Origin: Candidatus Fibrimonadaceae bacterium
GTDB taxonomy: Bacteria; Fibrobacterota; Fibrobacteria; Fibrobacterales; Fibrobacteraceae
Assembly (NCBI GenBank): GCA_031281345.1
Contig: JAITFN010000008.1
Location: forward strand, 1 to 36,910
DNA: 36,910 nucleotides
Direction of reading: 5' to 3'
A program made the position numbers and the translations under genes. Under the pieces are notes generated by a model, which had not been told where the DNA came from, did not search any database, and worked only from the letters and a program-made list of their open reading frames with translations. Below, one piece after another: positions 22,958-30,556 of this stretch; the first letter of the stretch is position 1, and each line of letters starts with the position of its first letter.

Positions 22958-23981
22958 ATTTCACCGATGCATATAGCACAAATTCTAAAGTTGACTGCAT
23001 TTTCTCGGCGCCTGTTGGTCTAGAAACAAATTGCTGCACTCCAAAGGCGATGTCGGATTTTTGCAGAGCTTCAGCGAAGTTTAAAAGCGAAGGATAATCG
23101 GCATCTGTGGTTGCTTTAACCACTATTCTGCGATGCGTTTGAAATTCATCTTCTATGAATTTTTCTAGCCCTGCCAAACGTACTTGGTTATTAACAGCCA
23201 AGGTACGCAAAGCCATTAACTCGGAATTTATTTTGGAAGGCCGCACCAACTGACCAGATTTCAGCTCTGTGAAACTTGGTTGATTAAAATTGCCATATAC
23301 GCTGAATTCAATGCTCCCGTCTTTGGTGGTTACAGAATCTGCTTCAATAAAATCCACCACTTTGGCTCTCAATTGGTCTCTGTAAAAATTGCGAGTGCGA
23401 GCATCCACTGCCACAACGCGGGCAAAATAAAAATTTGGAGCTTGGTAGGCAAGGTCTAAATAACCTATTCCGTCTCCATCCGGGGTTGCTTTGTAGAAAG
23501 TGCCAAGCATAATGTGGAATGCTTGTTTTTGATAAGGAATTCTATTTATCAAAGCCTGTTCCTTGTAGTTCACAAGCTCCTTGTTCTTAAAATAAATATC
23601 CGGGCGCATGGTTCTAACAATTTCTTCAACAGAACCATCTAGCGGAATGCTGGGGTCGTCTAACCTAGTGCCACGAGCTGTTAACTGCGGAGCACCAGCC
23701 TTACGTAGCACCTGCGTTGCAACTGTTTCTTCGCTTAATCCTAAAAAATCCACAACCTCTTGAGGTATAACTCCACGCAAAAAATTCGGTATTCCTAAAA
23801 GTTCCAAATATACTACAGAAGCCACCAAAAAAAGAAAGAGCATAAAAAGCAAACTACCAAACGCACTACTTTTTTTTTCCGAAGATTTGTTTTTTTTTGC
23901 CTTTACCTCTTTCTCTTTAACAGCCCGCGGAGCAGGCTGAGCGGCCTTTTCACGAGAAGACATTAAGTTTGATTTTATCAT
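22956..23981 (-). CDS. Single-pass membrane protein, PilN/PilO-like by context
   Basis: This is a 341-residue protein. The N-terminus (1-43) is cytoplasmic and rich in Lys, Ala and Glu. One membrane helix (about 44-64) and a large periplasmic region follow. That region contains a helical part (about 240-265) before a final alpha/beta part (RRIVVKATTDADYPSLLNFAEAL, then FGVQQFVSRP and TLEFVLYASVK) of the ferredoxin-like style seen in PilO/GspM domains. I do not find a clear family signature, so the pilus assignment rests mainly on the PilM-like gene 23 bases upstream. An AGGGAG Shine-Dalgarno sits 7 bases before the ATG. Confidence 0.65.
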   Translation of the reverse strand: MIKSNLMSSREKAAQPAPRAVKEKEVKAKKNKSSEKKSSAFGSLLFMLFLFLVASVVYLELLGIPNFLRGVIPQEVVDFLGLSEETVATQVLRKAGAPQLTARGTRLDDPSIPLDGSVEEIVRTMRPDIYFKNKELVNYKEQALINRIPYQKQAFHIMLGTFYKATPDGDGIGYLDLAYQAPNFYFARVVAVDARTRNFYRDQLRAKVVDFIEADSVTTKDGSIEFSVYGNFNQPSFTELKSGQLVRPSKINSELMALRTLAVNNQVRLAGLEKFIEDEFQTHRRIVVKATTDADYPSLLNFAEALQKSDIAFGVQQFVSRPTGAEKMQSTLEFVLYASVK

Positions 23982-24004
23982 CTAAAAACTCCCTTTTCTG
24001 TTTC

Positions 24005-24877
24005 CTATATACACCCCAAGGTTGCCCCAATGGCTCCCATGCACTGCGATAATTTTGAAAAATCTGCATTTTTTTCCAAAGAAAATTTTGAAAGCTGCTT
24101 CCAGGGCTGAATGTCTATGCCGTCACTAGATCCTAAAACAGCAAGTTCATCTGCAAAATCAGCACGGGCAGAAAGTTCGCCACAAAATTTAACAACCTTT
24201 TTTGCCTTGGGCAGTCCCGCATAACCGCTTTGCAAAATGCCCAAAACGGCACTGGGAGAAATACAATCGCCTGGTAAAAGCCTTATGGCTACGGGGCCGC
24301 TTTCTTTGCTCCAAAAAGCCGAAACAAATTTTTCATCTGCCTTCAACACGCATTTGGGCTGGCTACCCAAACCCTCGGAACACTCCAAAAGATTATGTAA
24401 AACACAAATATCTGCCATAAGGTAGCTTGGTCTTAACCCGCTCCTTTCAAGCTCTGCGGAATGAAAAGAATCCACTATCCTTTTGCGCATTGAAACCGTA
24501 ATGGCGCATTCGGGCTTTTTTGCGTTTGGATAAAAAGCCACTACCATTTTGTAATCGCCTGCATTGGAGTTTATCGAAGAGGCAAATTCCCAGCTAACAT
24601 AGCTATAGGCATCTTGAATTTCTTTTGGAATTGAAACAAGGCGCATTATTCCATTGCAAGCAGGGAAAGTAACAGCTATAGAACTTATTTTAGGGAGCAA
24701 GTTGCTACGCATCCAAGAATTTAAAACAGAAGAATAAATTGAAACATCGTTTATTGAATTCCCGCTTGTTGGAATAGCATCTACCCTAATAATATGCTTG
24801 CGCTCCGGTTCAACCAGAGCGATTTTTAGCCCGTCTTGGTTTGTTTCTACGCCAAGACAAATTTTATGTGCCGCCAT
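24005..24877 (-). CDS. PilM-like actin-fold pilus assembly protein
   Basis: This is a 290-residue protein with no membrane segment. The opening LGVETNQDGLKIALVE resembles the first phosphate loop of PilM/FtsA-type proteins, the middle has a YVSWEFASSI segment like the PilM loop after the first subdomain, and the end AIGATLGCI matches the usual PilM finish. It is shorter than typical PilM (about 350) and the nucleotide-binding loops are weak, so ATP binding is uncertain. PilM binds the cytoplasmic tail of PilN, and the next gene encodes a membrane protein with a basic cytoplasmic tail. A TATATT box ends 9 bases before the ATG. Confidence 0.7.
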   Translation of the reverse strand: MAAHKICLGVETNQDGLKIALVEPERKHIIRVDAIPTSGNSINDVSIYSSVLNSWMRSNLLPKISSIAVTFPACNGIMRLVSIPKEIQDAYSYVSWEFASSINSNAGDYKMVVAFYPNAKKPECAITVSMRKRIVDSFHSAELERSGLRPSYLMADICVLHNLLECSEGLGSQPKCVLKADEKFVSAFWSKESGPVAIRLLPGDCISPSAVLGILQSGYAGLPKAKKVVKFCGELSARADFADELAVLGSSDGIDIQPWKQLSKFSLEKNADFSKLSQCMGAIGATLGCI

Positions 24878-24886
24878 TGCAGAGTA

Positions 24887-24895
24887 AATATAGAA
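24887..24895 (-). promoter_or_regulatory. Predicted promoter of the PilM-like gene
   Basis: Minus-strand TTTTCTATATT gives TATATT at 24892-24887, with 9 bases before the ATG at 24877. This predicts a leader of only about 3 nt. Confidence 0.5.
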
Positions 24896-24908
24896 AATAA
24901 ATAGGTAT

Positions 24909-25895
24909 TTATATCAGCAATCCGCAAATTGCAAGTTCAAATGAGGGCAGGTCCCTATAATAGCCTACCTTTTTGCCATAAGAAATCTCGTCTAAACGCA
25001 AAATTGTTTTTTGCAGGCTGCCAAGCGACCAACAAGCACTCTGCTCGGGCAAGTGATTTTTCTTGTAAAGAAAAACCTGATTAGGCGGCAAAATCCGAGC
25101 CGATATCTCGTATTCAGAAATCTTTTTAGCCTTCATAGCTTGAATATGCAATAGATTCAAACTGTGGCTCCTTAGCGCACCCACCACAGGCATAAAAACC
25201 TCATCGCCTTCTTCTGCTAAAATTCTGCGAAATTTGGGCAAAAACGCCCGCAAATTCCTAAAACCAAAAGAATCTTGCAATTCGTAAGCATTAACTTCTC
25301 TGTTCTGTTTTATGAACAACTGAGAGTGCTGCACATTTATTTCTTGTATGCTGCTATCGTATAAGAATATTTTTTTTATTTCGCTATATATGCGCTTGGT
25401 GTCTGCTCCTATGGCATCTGCGATGTATAGTGCTGCATCTGAACTTATTTTTTTCTGAAAATGTTTTTGAACCAAATCTACTATCCACTTTTGAATAGCA
25501 TTGCCATACTTGGAAGGAGGCTCAAAATTTTCCACAACTCCTTGTTTTTCAAGGAATTTCCACAAAGCGCTTTTCTTATCCGGTTTAAAATAATCAATGG
25601 CCAAATTTCCCTGAAAGCTGCCACTCTTGCATAAATCAGTTAAAAGGCTCGCTAGGCTTCGCTGTTCTTCGGCATGCATAAATTCAGCGTGCCTAATTAA
25701 AACGCTTGCGGCAGGCTCAAAAAAAGAAGGGGTTAAAGCCTCAGCAACGCTGCTAACCAAGGAACTCTCTTCTTTTGAGCCATCTGTTGCAAAAAAGACC
25801 TTGCGCTGCGAGCCTCCTACCAAAGATTCCGCCCAGAATTTTTCAATTCTGCAATCTTTGGCAAATTCATCAGAGCCGGCAAACGCAAAAAGCAT
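24909..25895 (-). CDS. holA: DNA polymerase III subunit delta
   Basis: This is a 328-residue protein from the ATG at 25895. It shows HolA landmarks: the FAGSDEF start, KVFFATDGS, and the C-terminal collar region with ELQDSFGFRNLRAFLPKFRRIL, then MPVVGALRSHSLNLLHIQAMK, and a last-helix segment LQKTILRLDEISYGKKVG. It is part of the clamp loader that opens the beta clamp. I chose the ATG at 25895, not the open-frame start at 25925, because a TACATT box lies 6 bases before it and the longer form would overlap the gatC promoter. Divergence among HolA proteins lowers certainty slightly. Confidence 0.85.
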   Translation of the reverse strand: MLFAFAGSDEFAKDCRIEKFWAESLVGGSQRKVFFATDGSKEESSLVSSVAEALTPSFFEPAASVLIRHAEFMHAEEQRSLASLLTDLCKSGSFQGNLAIDYFKPDKKSALWKFLEKQGVVENFEPPSKYGNAIQKWIVDLVQKHFQKKISSDAALYIADAIGADTKRIYSEIKKIFLYDSSIQEINVQHSQLFIKQNREVNAYELQDSFGFRNLRAFLPKFRRILAEEGDEVFMPVVGALRSHSLNLLHIQAMKAKKISEYEISARILPPNQVFLYKKNHLPEQSACWSLGSLQKTILRLDEISYGKKVGYYRDLPSFELAICGLLI

Positions 25896-25901
25896 AAGGG
25901 C

Positions 25902-25921
25902 AATGTAGAAATTTCTATATT
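25902..25921. promoter_or_regulatory. Palindromic divergent promoter (holA / gatC)
   Basis: AATGTAGAAATTTCTATATT is a near-perfect 20-bp palindrome. Its halves are the -10-like boxes of holA (TACATT, minus strand) and gatC (TATATT, plus strand), 8 bases apart. Both ATGs lie exactly 6 bases outside the boxes, so both messages are predicted to be leaderless. Confidence 0.6.
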
Positions 25922-25927
25922 GCAAGC

Positions 25928-26203
25928 ATGATCCAGTCCATAGACATTAACAAACTGGCAATGCTCTCCAGATTAACTCTCTCAGAGGGAGAAGCCGAGC
26001 AGGCCAAAGAAAGGCTGCAAGAAATGCTAAAGCTTATGGAAAACCTTAGAGAATTGGATCTAAAAAATGTTGAGCCTATGGTGGCAGAAGCAGCGTCTTC
26101 ATTGAGAGAAGATACAGAATTTCCTGGTCTCTCTTACGAAGAAGCCTTTGCTAATGCCCCACAGGAAGAAAACCACCACTTCACAATTCCCAAAGTAATA
26201 TAG
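25928..26203 (+). CDS. gatC: Asp/Glu-tRNA amidotransferase subunit C
   Basis: This is a 91-residue protein of normal GatC size. It has the family opening (IDINKLAMLSRLTLSEGEAEQAKERLQEML) and the middle LRELDLKNVEPMV, ending in NHHFTIPKVI, which matches the usual FVVPKVV-type end. GatC is the clamp that holds GatA and GatB in the enzyme converting Glu-tRNA(Gln) or Asp-tRNA(Asn). gatA and gatB are not adjacent. Translation probably starts directly at the mRNA 5' end. The PilZ gene follows after 2 bases. Confidence 0.95.
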   Translation: MIQSIDINKLAMLSRLTLSEGEAEQAKERLQEMLKLMENLRELDLKNVEPMVAEAASSLREDTEFPGLSYEEAFANAPQEENHHFTIPKVI

Positions 26204-26205
26204 TT

Positions 26206-26958
26206 ATGGCAATAGGTTCTAAAATTCTCATTTATTCAAACGATGCGCAAGACACCGAAAAGTATATTCGCTTGCTTATGTATCAAAAATTCTTGCCTAA
26301 GGCGGTGGAATCAATTTCTTACGCCACTTTGGCTTTGGTATCTGGCGAATATCCAATGTTTTTGTGTTCTTGCTCCCCAGAAGACACACAGACCACAGAT
26401 TTTTTGAAATTCATGCGGCAAGACGCTAAAATGCGTGCTATTATACCCATTGTCATTTTGAACCAGCCAACTCAAGAATGCATTGAGAGCCTTATAAAGG
26501 CAGGTTGCTCAAATTTTATTTTGCAAAACTCAAGTCAGCAAATATTCATAGACAAAATAGAGGCCGTAGCCGAATCTCTTGGCGATACTCACGAGAAAAG
26601 GCAATTTGTTCGCATTGATATTCCAGATTACGAAAATGCCCAGCTTTTGATAACGGCAAAAAATGGGCAAAAATATCCGGTTAGAATCAACAACATATCC
26701 ATGGGCGGCTTGCAAATATCTTGGTCTCCAGAAAAAATTGTGCAAAAAATGTCTGCTGGCGATGTTTTGATGAACTGCCTTTTGGTTGCCAAAAGTTTGG
26801 ATTTATATGTGGATTTGAGGATAATCTCCATTTTAAACTACAAAGCAAGTTCGCAATTCGTTAACCTAAACGAAGACCGCCAAGCCAAGCTTTGCAGCTT
26901 TATCTACGAGAGACTGCTCTCAGAAAATGTGCAAAACACAGTGAAAGCTGGCCGCTAA
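26206..26958 (+). CDS. Degenerate receiver-PilZ c-di-GMP effector
   Basis: This is a 250-residue cytoplasmic protein. The first 120 residues look like a receiver fold (KILIYSNDAQDTEKYIRLL to FIDKIEAVAESL). The phospho-Asp position in the third strand reads FLCSCS (52-57), so it cannot be phosphorylated normally. Residues 130-245 form a PilZ domain with both c-di-GMP motifs: RQFVR (132-136) and NISMGG (163-168). It is therefore a likely c-di-GMP receptor for the cyclases nearby, perhaps acting on pili (inference). It sits 2 bases after gatC, with no Shine-Dalgarno, so it depends on coupling. It overlaps pdxJ tail-to-tail by 4 bases. Confidence 0.88.
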   Translation: MAIGSKILIYSNDAQDTEKYIRLLMYQKFLPKAVESISYATLALVSGEYPMFLCSCSPEDTQTTDFLKFMRQDAKMRAIIPIVILNQPTQECIESLIKAGCSNFILQNSSQQIFIDKIEAVAESLGDTHEKRQFVRIDIPDYENAQLLITAKNGQKYPVRINNISMGGLQISWSPEKIVQKMSAGDVLMNCLLVAKSLDLYVDLRIISILNYKASSQFVNLNEDRQAKLCSFIYERLLSENVQNTVKAGR

Positions 26959-27683
26959 CTGCCTATCAAAGCAAGCATTTCACGCACCGCCTTGTCCATT
27001 CCAACCATAGCGGCACGGGCAACAATGCTGTGCCCAATATTGAATTCTTCTATTCCACTAAGCCCTGCTATGCGTTTTACATTGCGGTAGTTTAATCCGT
27101 GCCCTGCATTAACCTTTAATCCGCAATTCAGCGCAAGGGCTATTTGGTCTTGCAATTTTGAAACTTCAAGTTCTATTTCACTTTCGTTGCGGCGTTCAAA
27201 AGCCTCTGCAAAAGAACCTGTGTGGAGTTCCACATAATCTGCACCAGCTTTGCGGGCTGCTTTCACCTGCTCCTTTACAGGGTCTATGAACAAGCTAACA
27301 AGTATGCCAGAACTGCGCAAAGCCTGAACCGCAGTTGTTATCTCAGAAATTTTTGCTTCAACGTTTAACCCACCCTCGGTTGTAAGCTCGTTGGGACCTT
27401 CGGGAACCAAAGTAGCCATATTGGGAAGCACGGTTTTTGCAAACTGCACCATCTCTGTCGTGGGTGCCATTTCCAAATTCAGCGAGCCAACAACGGTGTG
27501 ACGCAGCAAATGCACATCGCCATCGTTTATGTGGCGGCGATCCTGCCGCAAATGCACGGTTATGCCTCTGCAACCAGCAAGCTCGGCTATAACAGCAGCC
27601 GCAACAGGTTCTGGTTCACGCACCTTGCGAGCTTCTCTAATGGTTGCAATGTGGTCTATATTAACGCATAAATATTTTGCCAT
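26955..27683 (-). CDS. pdxJ: Pyridoxine 5'-phosphate synthase
   Basis: This is a 242-residue protein of normal PdxJ length. It shows the N-terminal LCVNIDHIATIREARKVREPEPV, the glycine-free loop HLRQDRRHINDGDV, VPEGPNELTTEGGL, FIDPVKEQVKAA, ELHTGSFAEAF and NAGHGLNYRNV. It closes the pyridine ring from 1-deoxyxylulose-5-phosphate and aminoacetone phosphate. The ATG lies 6 bases after a TAAATT box, and no Shine-Dalgarno is present. Confidence 0.97.
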   Translation of the reverse strand: MAKYLCVNIDHIATIREARKVREPEPVAAAVIAELAGCRGITVHLRQDRRHINDGDVHLLRHTVVGSLNLEMAPTTEMVQFAKTVLPNMATLVPEGPNELTTEGGLNVEAKISEITTAVQALRSSGILVSLFIDPVKEQVKAARKAGADYVELHTGSFAEAFERRNESEIELEVSKLQDQIALALNCGLKVNAGHGLNYRNVKRIAGLSGIEEFNIGHSIVARAAMVGMDKAVREMLALIGS

Positions 27684-27689
27684 AATGGA

Positions 27690-27697
27690 AATTTAGT
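27690..27697 (-). promoter_or_regulatory. Predicted promoter of pdxJ (leaderless type)
   Basis: Minus-strand TTTACTAAATT gives TAAATT at 27695-27690, 6 bases before the ATG at 27683. It keeps the C immediately before the box seen at nearly all other sites. Confidence 0.45.
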
Positions 27698-27703
27698 AAA
27701 TGG

Positions 27704-28306
27704 TTACCTTACCTTCGGTAATCCCAATTTTGCATACATCGCGTACAAGCGCAAAATTATGGTTATTGTTATTGTTCCAACCACCTTTATAGCGTGATGC
27801 TCAGCGGTGAACAGCCCAAAAATCCAAAAGAAAAAACCGCCTATGAGTGCTGCAGTTGCATAAAAATCGCTTTTCAATACCTGCGGAATTTCATTAGCGA
27901 GAATATCTCTGAGCATTCCGCCGCCAACAGCCGTTAACACAGCGATGCAAATAATGGCAACTCCGCCTGCCCCAGCATTTTCCGTATGAATTGCACCTAT
28001 GGCAGTAAAAGTACCAAGCCCAATGGCATCTATTATCATAACTAAAAGCCAATATTTGGTTATTTTATTTTGAGCCACTATAACAAGAACTCCAGCAAAA
28101 ATGCAGAGAATAACATACGCAGGTTTATTAAAAGCCAGTGGAGGATGGTTGCCGAGCAAAGCATCACGTATAAGACCGCCACCAGTACCAGTAACAATTG
28201 AAAGGACAATTACACCAAACCAGTCCATGCCACGTCTTGCTGCCTTAACCCCTCCAATTATGGCAAAAGCAAATGTGCCTAGCAAATCAAGAATAGTGAT
28301 AATCAT
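27704..28306 (-). CDS. TRIC-family cation channel (YadS/YicG-like)
   Basis: This is a 200-residue membrane protein with about six to seven helices. Two related halves each carry the family motif: VTGTGGGLIRDALLG near residue 39 and TAVGGGMLRDILA near residue 124. This is the tandem domain of bacterial TRIC-type/UPF0126 proteins, some of which are trimeric potassium-permeable channels; older annotations call it a glycine transporter domain. I chose the ATG at 28306 since a TATATT box lies 8 bases upstream; the open frame from 28324 runs through that box. Confidence 0.9.
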   Translation of the reverse strand: MIITILDLLGTFAFAIIGGVKAARRGMDWFGVIVLSIVTGTGGGLIRDALLGNHPPLAFNKPAYVILCIFAGVLVIVAQNKITKYWLLVMIIDAIGLGTFTAIGAIHTENAGAGGVAIICIAVLTAVGGGMLRDILANEIPQVLKSDFYATAALIGGFFFWIFGLFTAEHHAIKVVGTITITIILRLYAMYAKLGLPKVR

Positions 28307-28314
28307 TGTTTGGA

Positions 28315-28323
28315 AATATAGCA
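28315..28323 (-). promoter_or_regulatory. Predicted promoter of the TRIC channel gene
   Basis: Minus-strand TTTTGCTATATT gives TATATT at 28320-28315, 8 bases before the ATG at 28306, with no Shine-Dalgarno. Confidence 0.5.
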
Positions 28324-28345
28324 AAATCCATTGACTTATAGTTGA

Positions 28346-29659
28346 TTATATCTCCGAAACCAAGTAGCCGTTTTTCCCTCTTGCCTTGACTTTGTAGAGA
28401 TTGTTATCTGCTGCAGAAAATATTTCTGTATAAGCAGGTGCTACTTCGCTAAATTTGGTTATGATAACCCCAATGCTCACGCCAACGCCGGTTTTATCTT
28501 CAGCATAAGTTATCTGCGAAAGTTCTTCTTTAAGAAGTTTGCATTTATCTTCAACAAACTGTACATCTTTAATATTATCCAAGCAAACCGCGAACTCATC
28601 ACCACCAAGACGAGCCACAACACCTGGCAAATCCCCAAACACATGCTTTAAAATAATTCCAGTGTTTTTAAGAACAAAATCGCCCTTCTCATGCCCATAG
28701 GTATCATTTATCAGTTTAAAAGAATCTAGGTCTATTATCAAGAAAGCTATTTGCTTTTCTTCACTTACTGGTTTTAAAATGTTTTCTAAAGAAAGCGTAA
28801 AGAAATAACGATTATGGAGTTTTGTGAGTTCATCTGTGAAACTTCTGGTAATTGCATAATTTATTTTTTGTTCCATTTTTCTAAAGCTCTTTATTAGGGC
28901 ATCGTATTCACTGATATAGGTTAAATCTAAATTTTCAAAAGAAACATTTTGTAACAGATGAAAGTTATCTGCTGCCTTAATTATTTTTGCTATAGGGGAA
29001 ATGAGTATTTTTTTGATTAAAAACGTTATCAAAACAAGCACTACTACAAGAAACAAAATGCCCGTAACCAAAAGTTTTGTTCCTGTTTTTTTTATGTTAT
29101 CATTGATATCGGACATCTCTTTGTCTGCACCAACAAAAGCAACAACTTCGCCCTTTGAATTTTCTATAGCTACATAGCAATATGCAAGCCAACCTCCATA
29201 ATCAGGGTAATAACCAGTTTTAGAAACAAATACCTCTGATTTATTATTCAATTTCCTTATAATATCTACATCAAAATCCGTAGTAGGCAGTTTCCTCAAA
29301 AAGTTACTTTTTCCATTATGGTGTCTTCCTTCTAAATATAATTCTATAGAATCGCCATAACGGGCATTCATAACATAAATATATTTCATTCCCATTTTTT
29401 TAAGCAGGCTATCGCTTATATCACTCCATCTATTGTAATTAATATTTTTTTCCCTTCTTATAAAGTCCAATTCTATACTGTCGCCGTCTAAAATCTCTGA
29501 ATATGTCAGAACCATAGTATGCATCTGTTCTAAATTCCATTCTATTACATCTTCCTTTAATTTTATAAAATTGAAAAATAAAAATAGGCCAGTTACAATT
29601 AAAAGCACTATTAAAACTAAAAAAGTTATTGTTTTGGAAAGACTTTGAGATTTATACAT
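28346..29659 (-). CDS. Membrane GGDEF diguanylate cyclase (paralogue A)
   Basis: This is a 437-residue protein. Helix 1 (about 10-32), a periplasmic sensor (33-195) with a Cache-like look including GGWLAYCYVAIENSKGEVVAFVGADKEM, helix 2 (about 196-216), a HAMP-like linker (217-268), then GGDEF (about 270-437). The active site is canonical (GGDEF, 352-356) and the base-specificity Asp326 in GHEKGD is kept. No RxxD lies five residues before the motif (DLPG instead), so feedback inhibition is not expected. I chose the ATG at 29659 because AAAGGAGAG lies just upstream. An in-frame TTG extension would encode a five-proline run from the upstream C tract. It is a close paralogue of the gene at 31404-32735. 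Confidence 0.93.
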   Translation of the reverse strand: MYKSQSLSKTITFLVLIVLLIVTGLFLFFNFIKLKEDVIEWNLEQMHTMVLTYSEILDGDSIELDFIRREKNINYNRWSDISDSLLKKMGMKYIYVMNARYGDSIELYLEGRHHNGKSNFLRKLPTTDFDVDIIRKLNNKSEVFVSKTGYYPDYGGWLAYCYVAIENSKGEVVAFVGADKEMSDINDNIKKTGTKLLVTGILFLVVVLVLITFLIKKILISPIAKIIKAADNFHLLQNVSFENLDLTYISEYDALIKSFRKMEQKINYAITRSFTDELTKLHNRYFFTLSLENILKPVSEEKQIAFLIIDLDSFKLINDTYGHEKGDFVLKNTGIILKHVFGDLPGVVARLGGDEFAVCLDNIKDVQFVEDKCKLLKEELSQITYAEDKTGVGVSIGVIITKFSEVAPAYTEIFSAADNNLYKVKARGKNGYLVSEI

Positions 29660-29679
29660 TTTTTCGTTTCTCTCCTTTA

Positions 29680-29696
29680 GGGGGGGGGGGGGGGGG
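29680..29696. repeat. 17-base homopolymeric G tract
   Basis: Seventeen consecutive G on the plus strand (C17 in the mRNA of the GGDEF gene) lie 20 bases upstream of its ATG, just before the Shine-Dalgarno. An upstream ATG at 29700 enters the tract and stops at once with 17 C. One more base would put it in frame with the cyclase. Tracts this long are usually unstable in replication, and also prone to sequencing or assembly error. Confidence 0.9.
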
Positions 29697-29699
29697 ACA

Positions 29700-29795
29700 T
29701 CAAAAGTTAGATAACTCCTTTGCAAAAATACCCTTGTTCTCAAGCCTTATTGATGGTATGGCATAGTTAAAGGATATTAATGGATTTTTATACAT
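29700..29795 (-). CDS. Possible 31-residue leader peptide upstream of the GGDEF gene
   Basis: An ATG at 29795 lies 6 bases after a TTTTTCTATATT box, the same geometry as the leaderless genes here. The reading frame runs 31 codons (starting MYKNPLISFNYAIPSI) and stops with TGA right at the edge of the G/C homopolymer. No homologue is known to me and the coding character is weak. It may be a regulatory leader peptide or chance. Confidence 0.3.
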   Translation of the reverse strand: MYKNPLISFNYAIPSIRLENKGIFAKELSNF

Positions 29796-29801
29796 AAAAT
29801 T

Positions 29802-29810
29802 AATATAGAA
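29802..29810 (-). promoter_or_regulatory. Predicted promoter upstream of GGDEF paralogue A
   Basis: Minus-strand TTTTTCTATATT gives TATATT at 29807-29802, just past the stop of the upstream FeS-protein gene. A start near 29795 would give the cyclase mRNA a leader of about 136 nt containing the short frame and the C17 tract. Confidence 0.45.
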
Positions 29811-29815
29811 AAATT

Positions 29816-30556
29816 TTACCTCGCCCACTTGCAAAAATCACCCACAGGGCATAGATTGCACGGGAAGATTTTCTGGCAAAAATAAGTGTTTTCATCTACA
29901 GGTTCTGCAAAAAACTGCAAAGCGTGGCAGGCAAGGGGGGGTTTTTGGGGGAATAACTCCTTGTAAAGGGAATTTGCGTCCCTCAGCTTCTCTTTTGGGG
30001 ACTGCTCTGAATTGTAAATACCAGACTGAATTAGCCACCTTCTTGTACCAGCAAAATTCGGAAGCGGCGGCAAAACACCCTCGCCTATATTAGATAGAAA
30101 AGACAAGCGGAATAAAAATCCCAAAACTTTTGGCCTAAGCGGATTGCTCTTTCCCATATAAAAAATTTCGCTACTCTGCTGCCAAAGAACCGATGGGGGG
30201 TGATTTTTTGCCCATAAATCAAGCCTATTTTCCCTAGCACGGGCAAACCTACCCACGCTCCAAACAATGCCTGCAGCCTGCTGTGCAAGGTTCCAATCGT
30301 TAAGCCCGCATTTTGAAATTACGCTTAAAATCAAATTTTCAGAAGGAACTGGAAGAGAGGCAATATCACTTATCTCTTTTTGCAATTCGGTTAAAAAATT
30401 TTGTAATTCAGAGAGCCCTATTTTCTGTTGCAGAGCAGAACCAAGCAATAGCCAGTTTATTTTTGCCTGCAAAGTTTCTGCCCTATTTGCAGCTTGCACA
30501 AGTGGCTCCTCAAATTGAGCAGCCTTTAAAATCCATTCATTAACAGGATTAGTCAC
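29816..30556 (-). CDS. Unknown protein with a DNA-glycosylase-like FeS cysteine motif
   Basis: This is about 246 residues, mostly helical, with no signal peptide. The C-terminus reads HALQFFAEPV then FCQKIFPCNLCPVGDFCKWA, giving cysteines spaced C-x5-C-x2-C-x5-C. This is very close to the C-x6-C-x2-C-x5-C loop that binds 4Fe-4S in endonuclease III and MutY, where a conserved helix also precedes it. I cannot see a convincing helix-hairpin-helix or catalytic Asp, so a divergent glycosylase or another FeS DNA-binding protein are both possible. The start is uncertain: GTG at 30556 or TTG at 30568; both overlap the end of the Ppx gene. Confidence 0.6.
   Translation of the reverse strand: MTNPVNEWILKAAQFEEPLVQAANRAETLQAKINWLLLGSALQQKIGLSELQNFLTELQKEISDIASLPVPSENLILSVISKCGLNDWNLAQQAAGIVWSVGRFARARENRLDLWAKNHPPSVLWQQSSEIFYMGKSNPLRPKVLGFLFRLSFLSNIGEGVLPPLPNFAGTRRWLIQSGIYNSEQSPKEKLRDANSLYKELFPQKPPLACHALQFFAEPVDENTYFCQKIFPCNLCPVGDFCKWAR

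Noticed and set aside
27656-27662. CTATATT on the plus strand inside pdxJ
   Set aside because: It encodes conserved PdxJ residues and has no start codon at the right distance; a similar chance hit lies near 30085.
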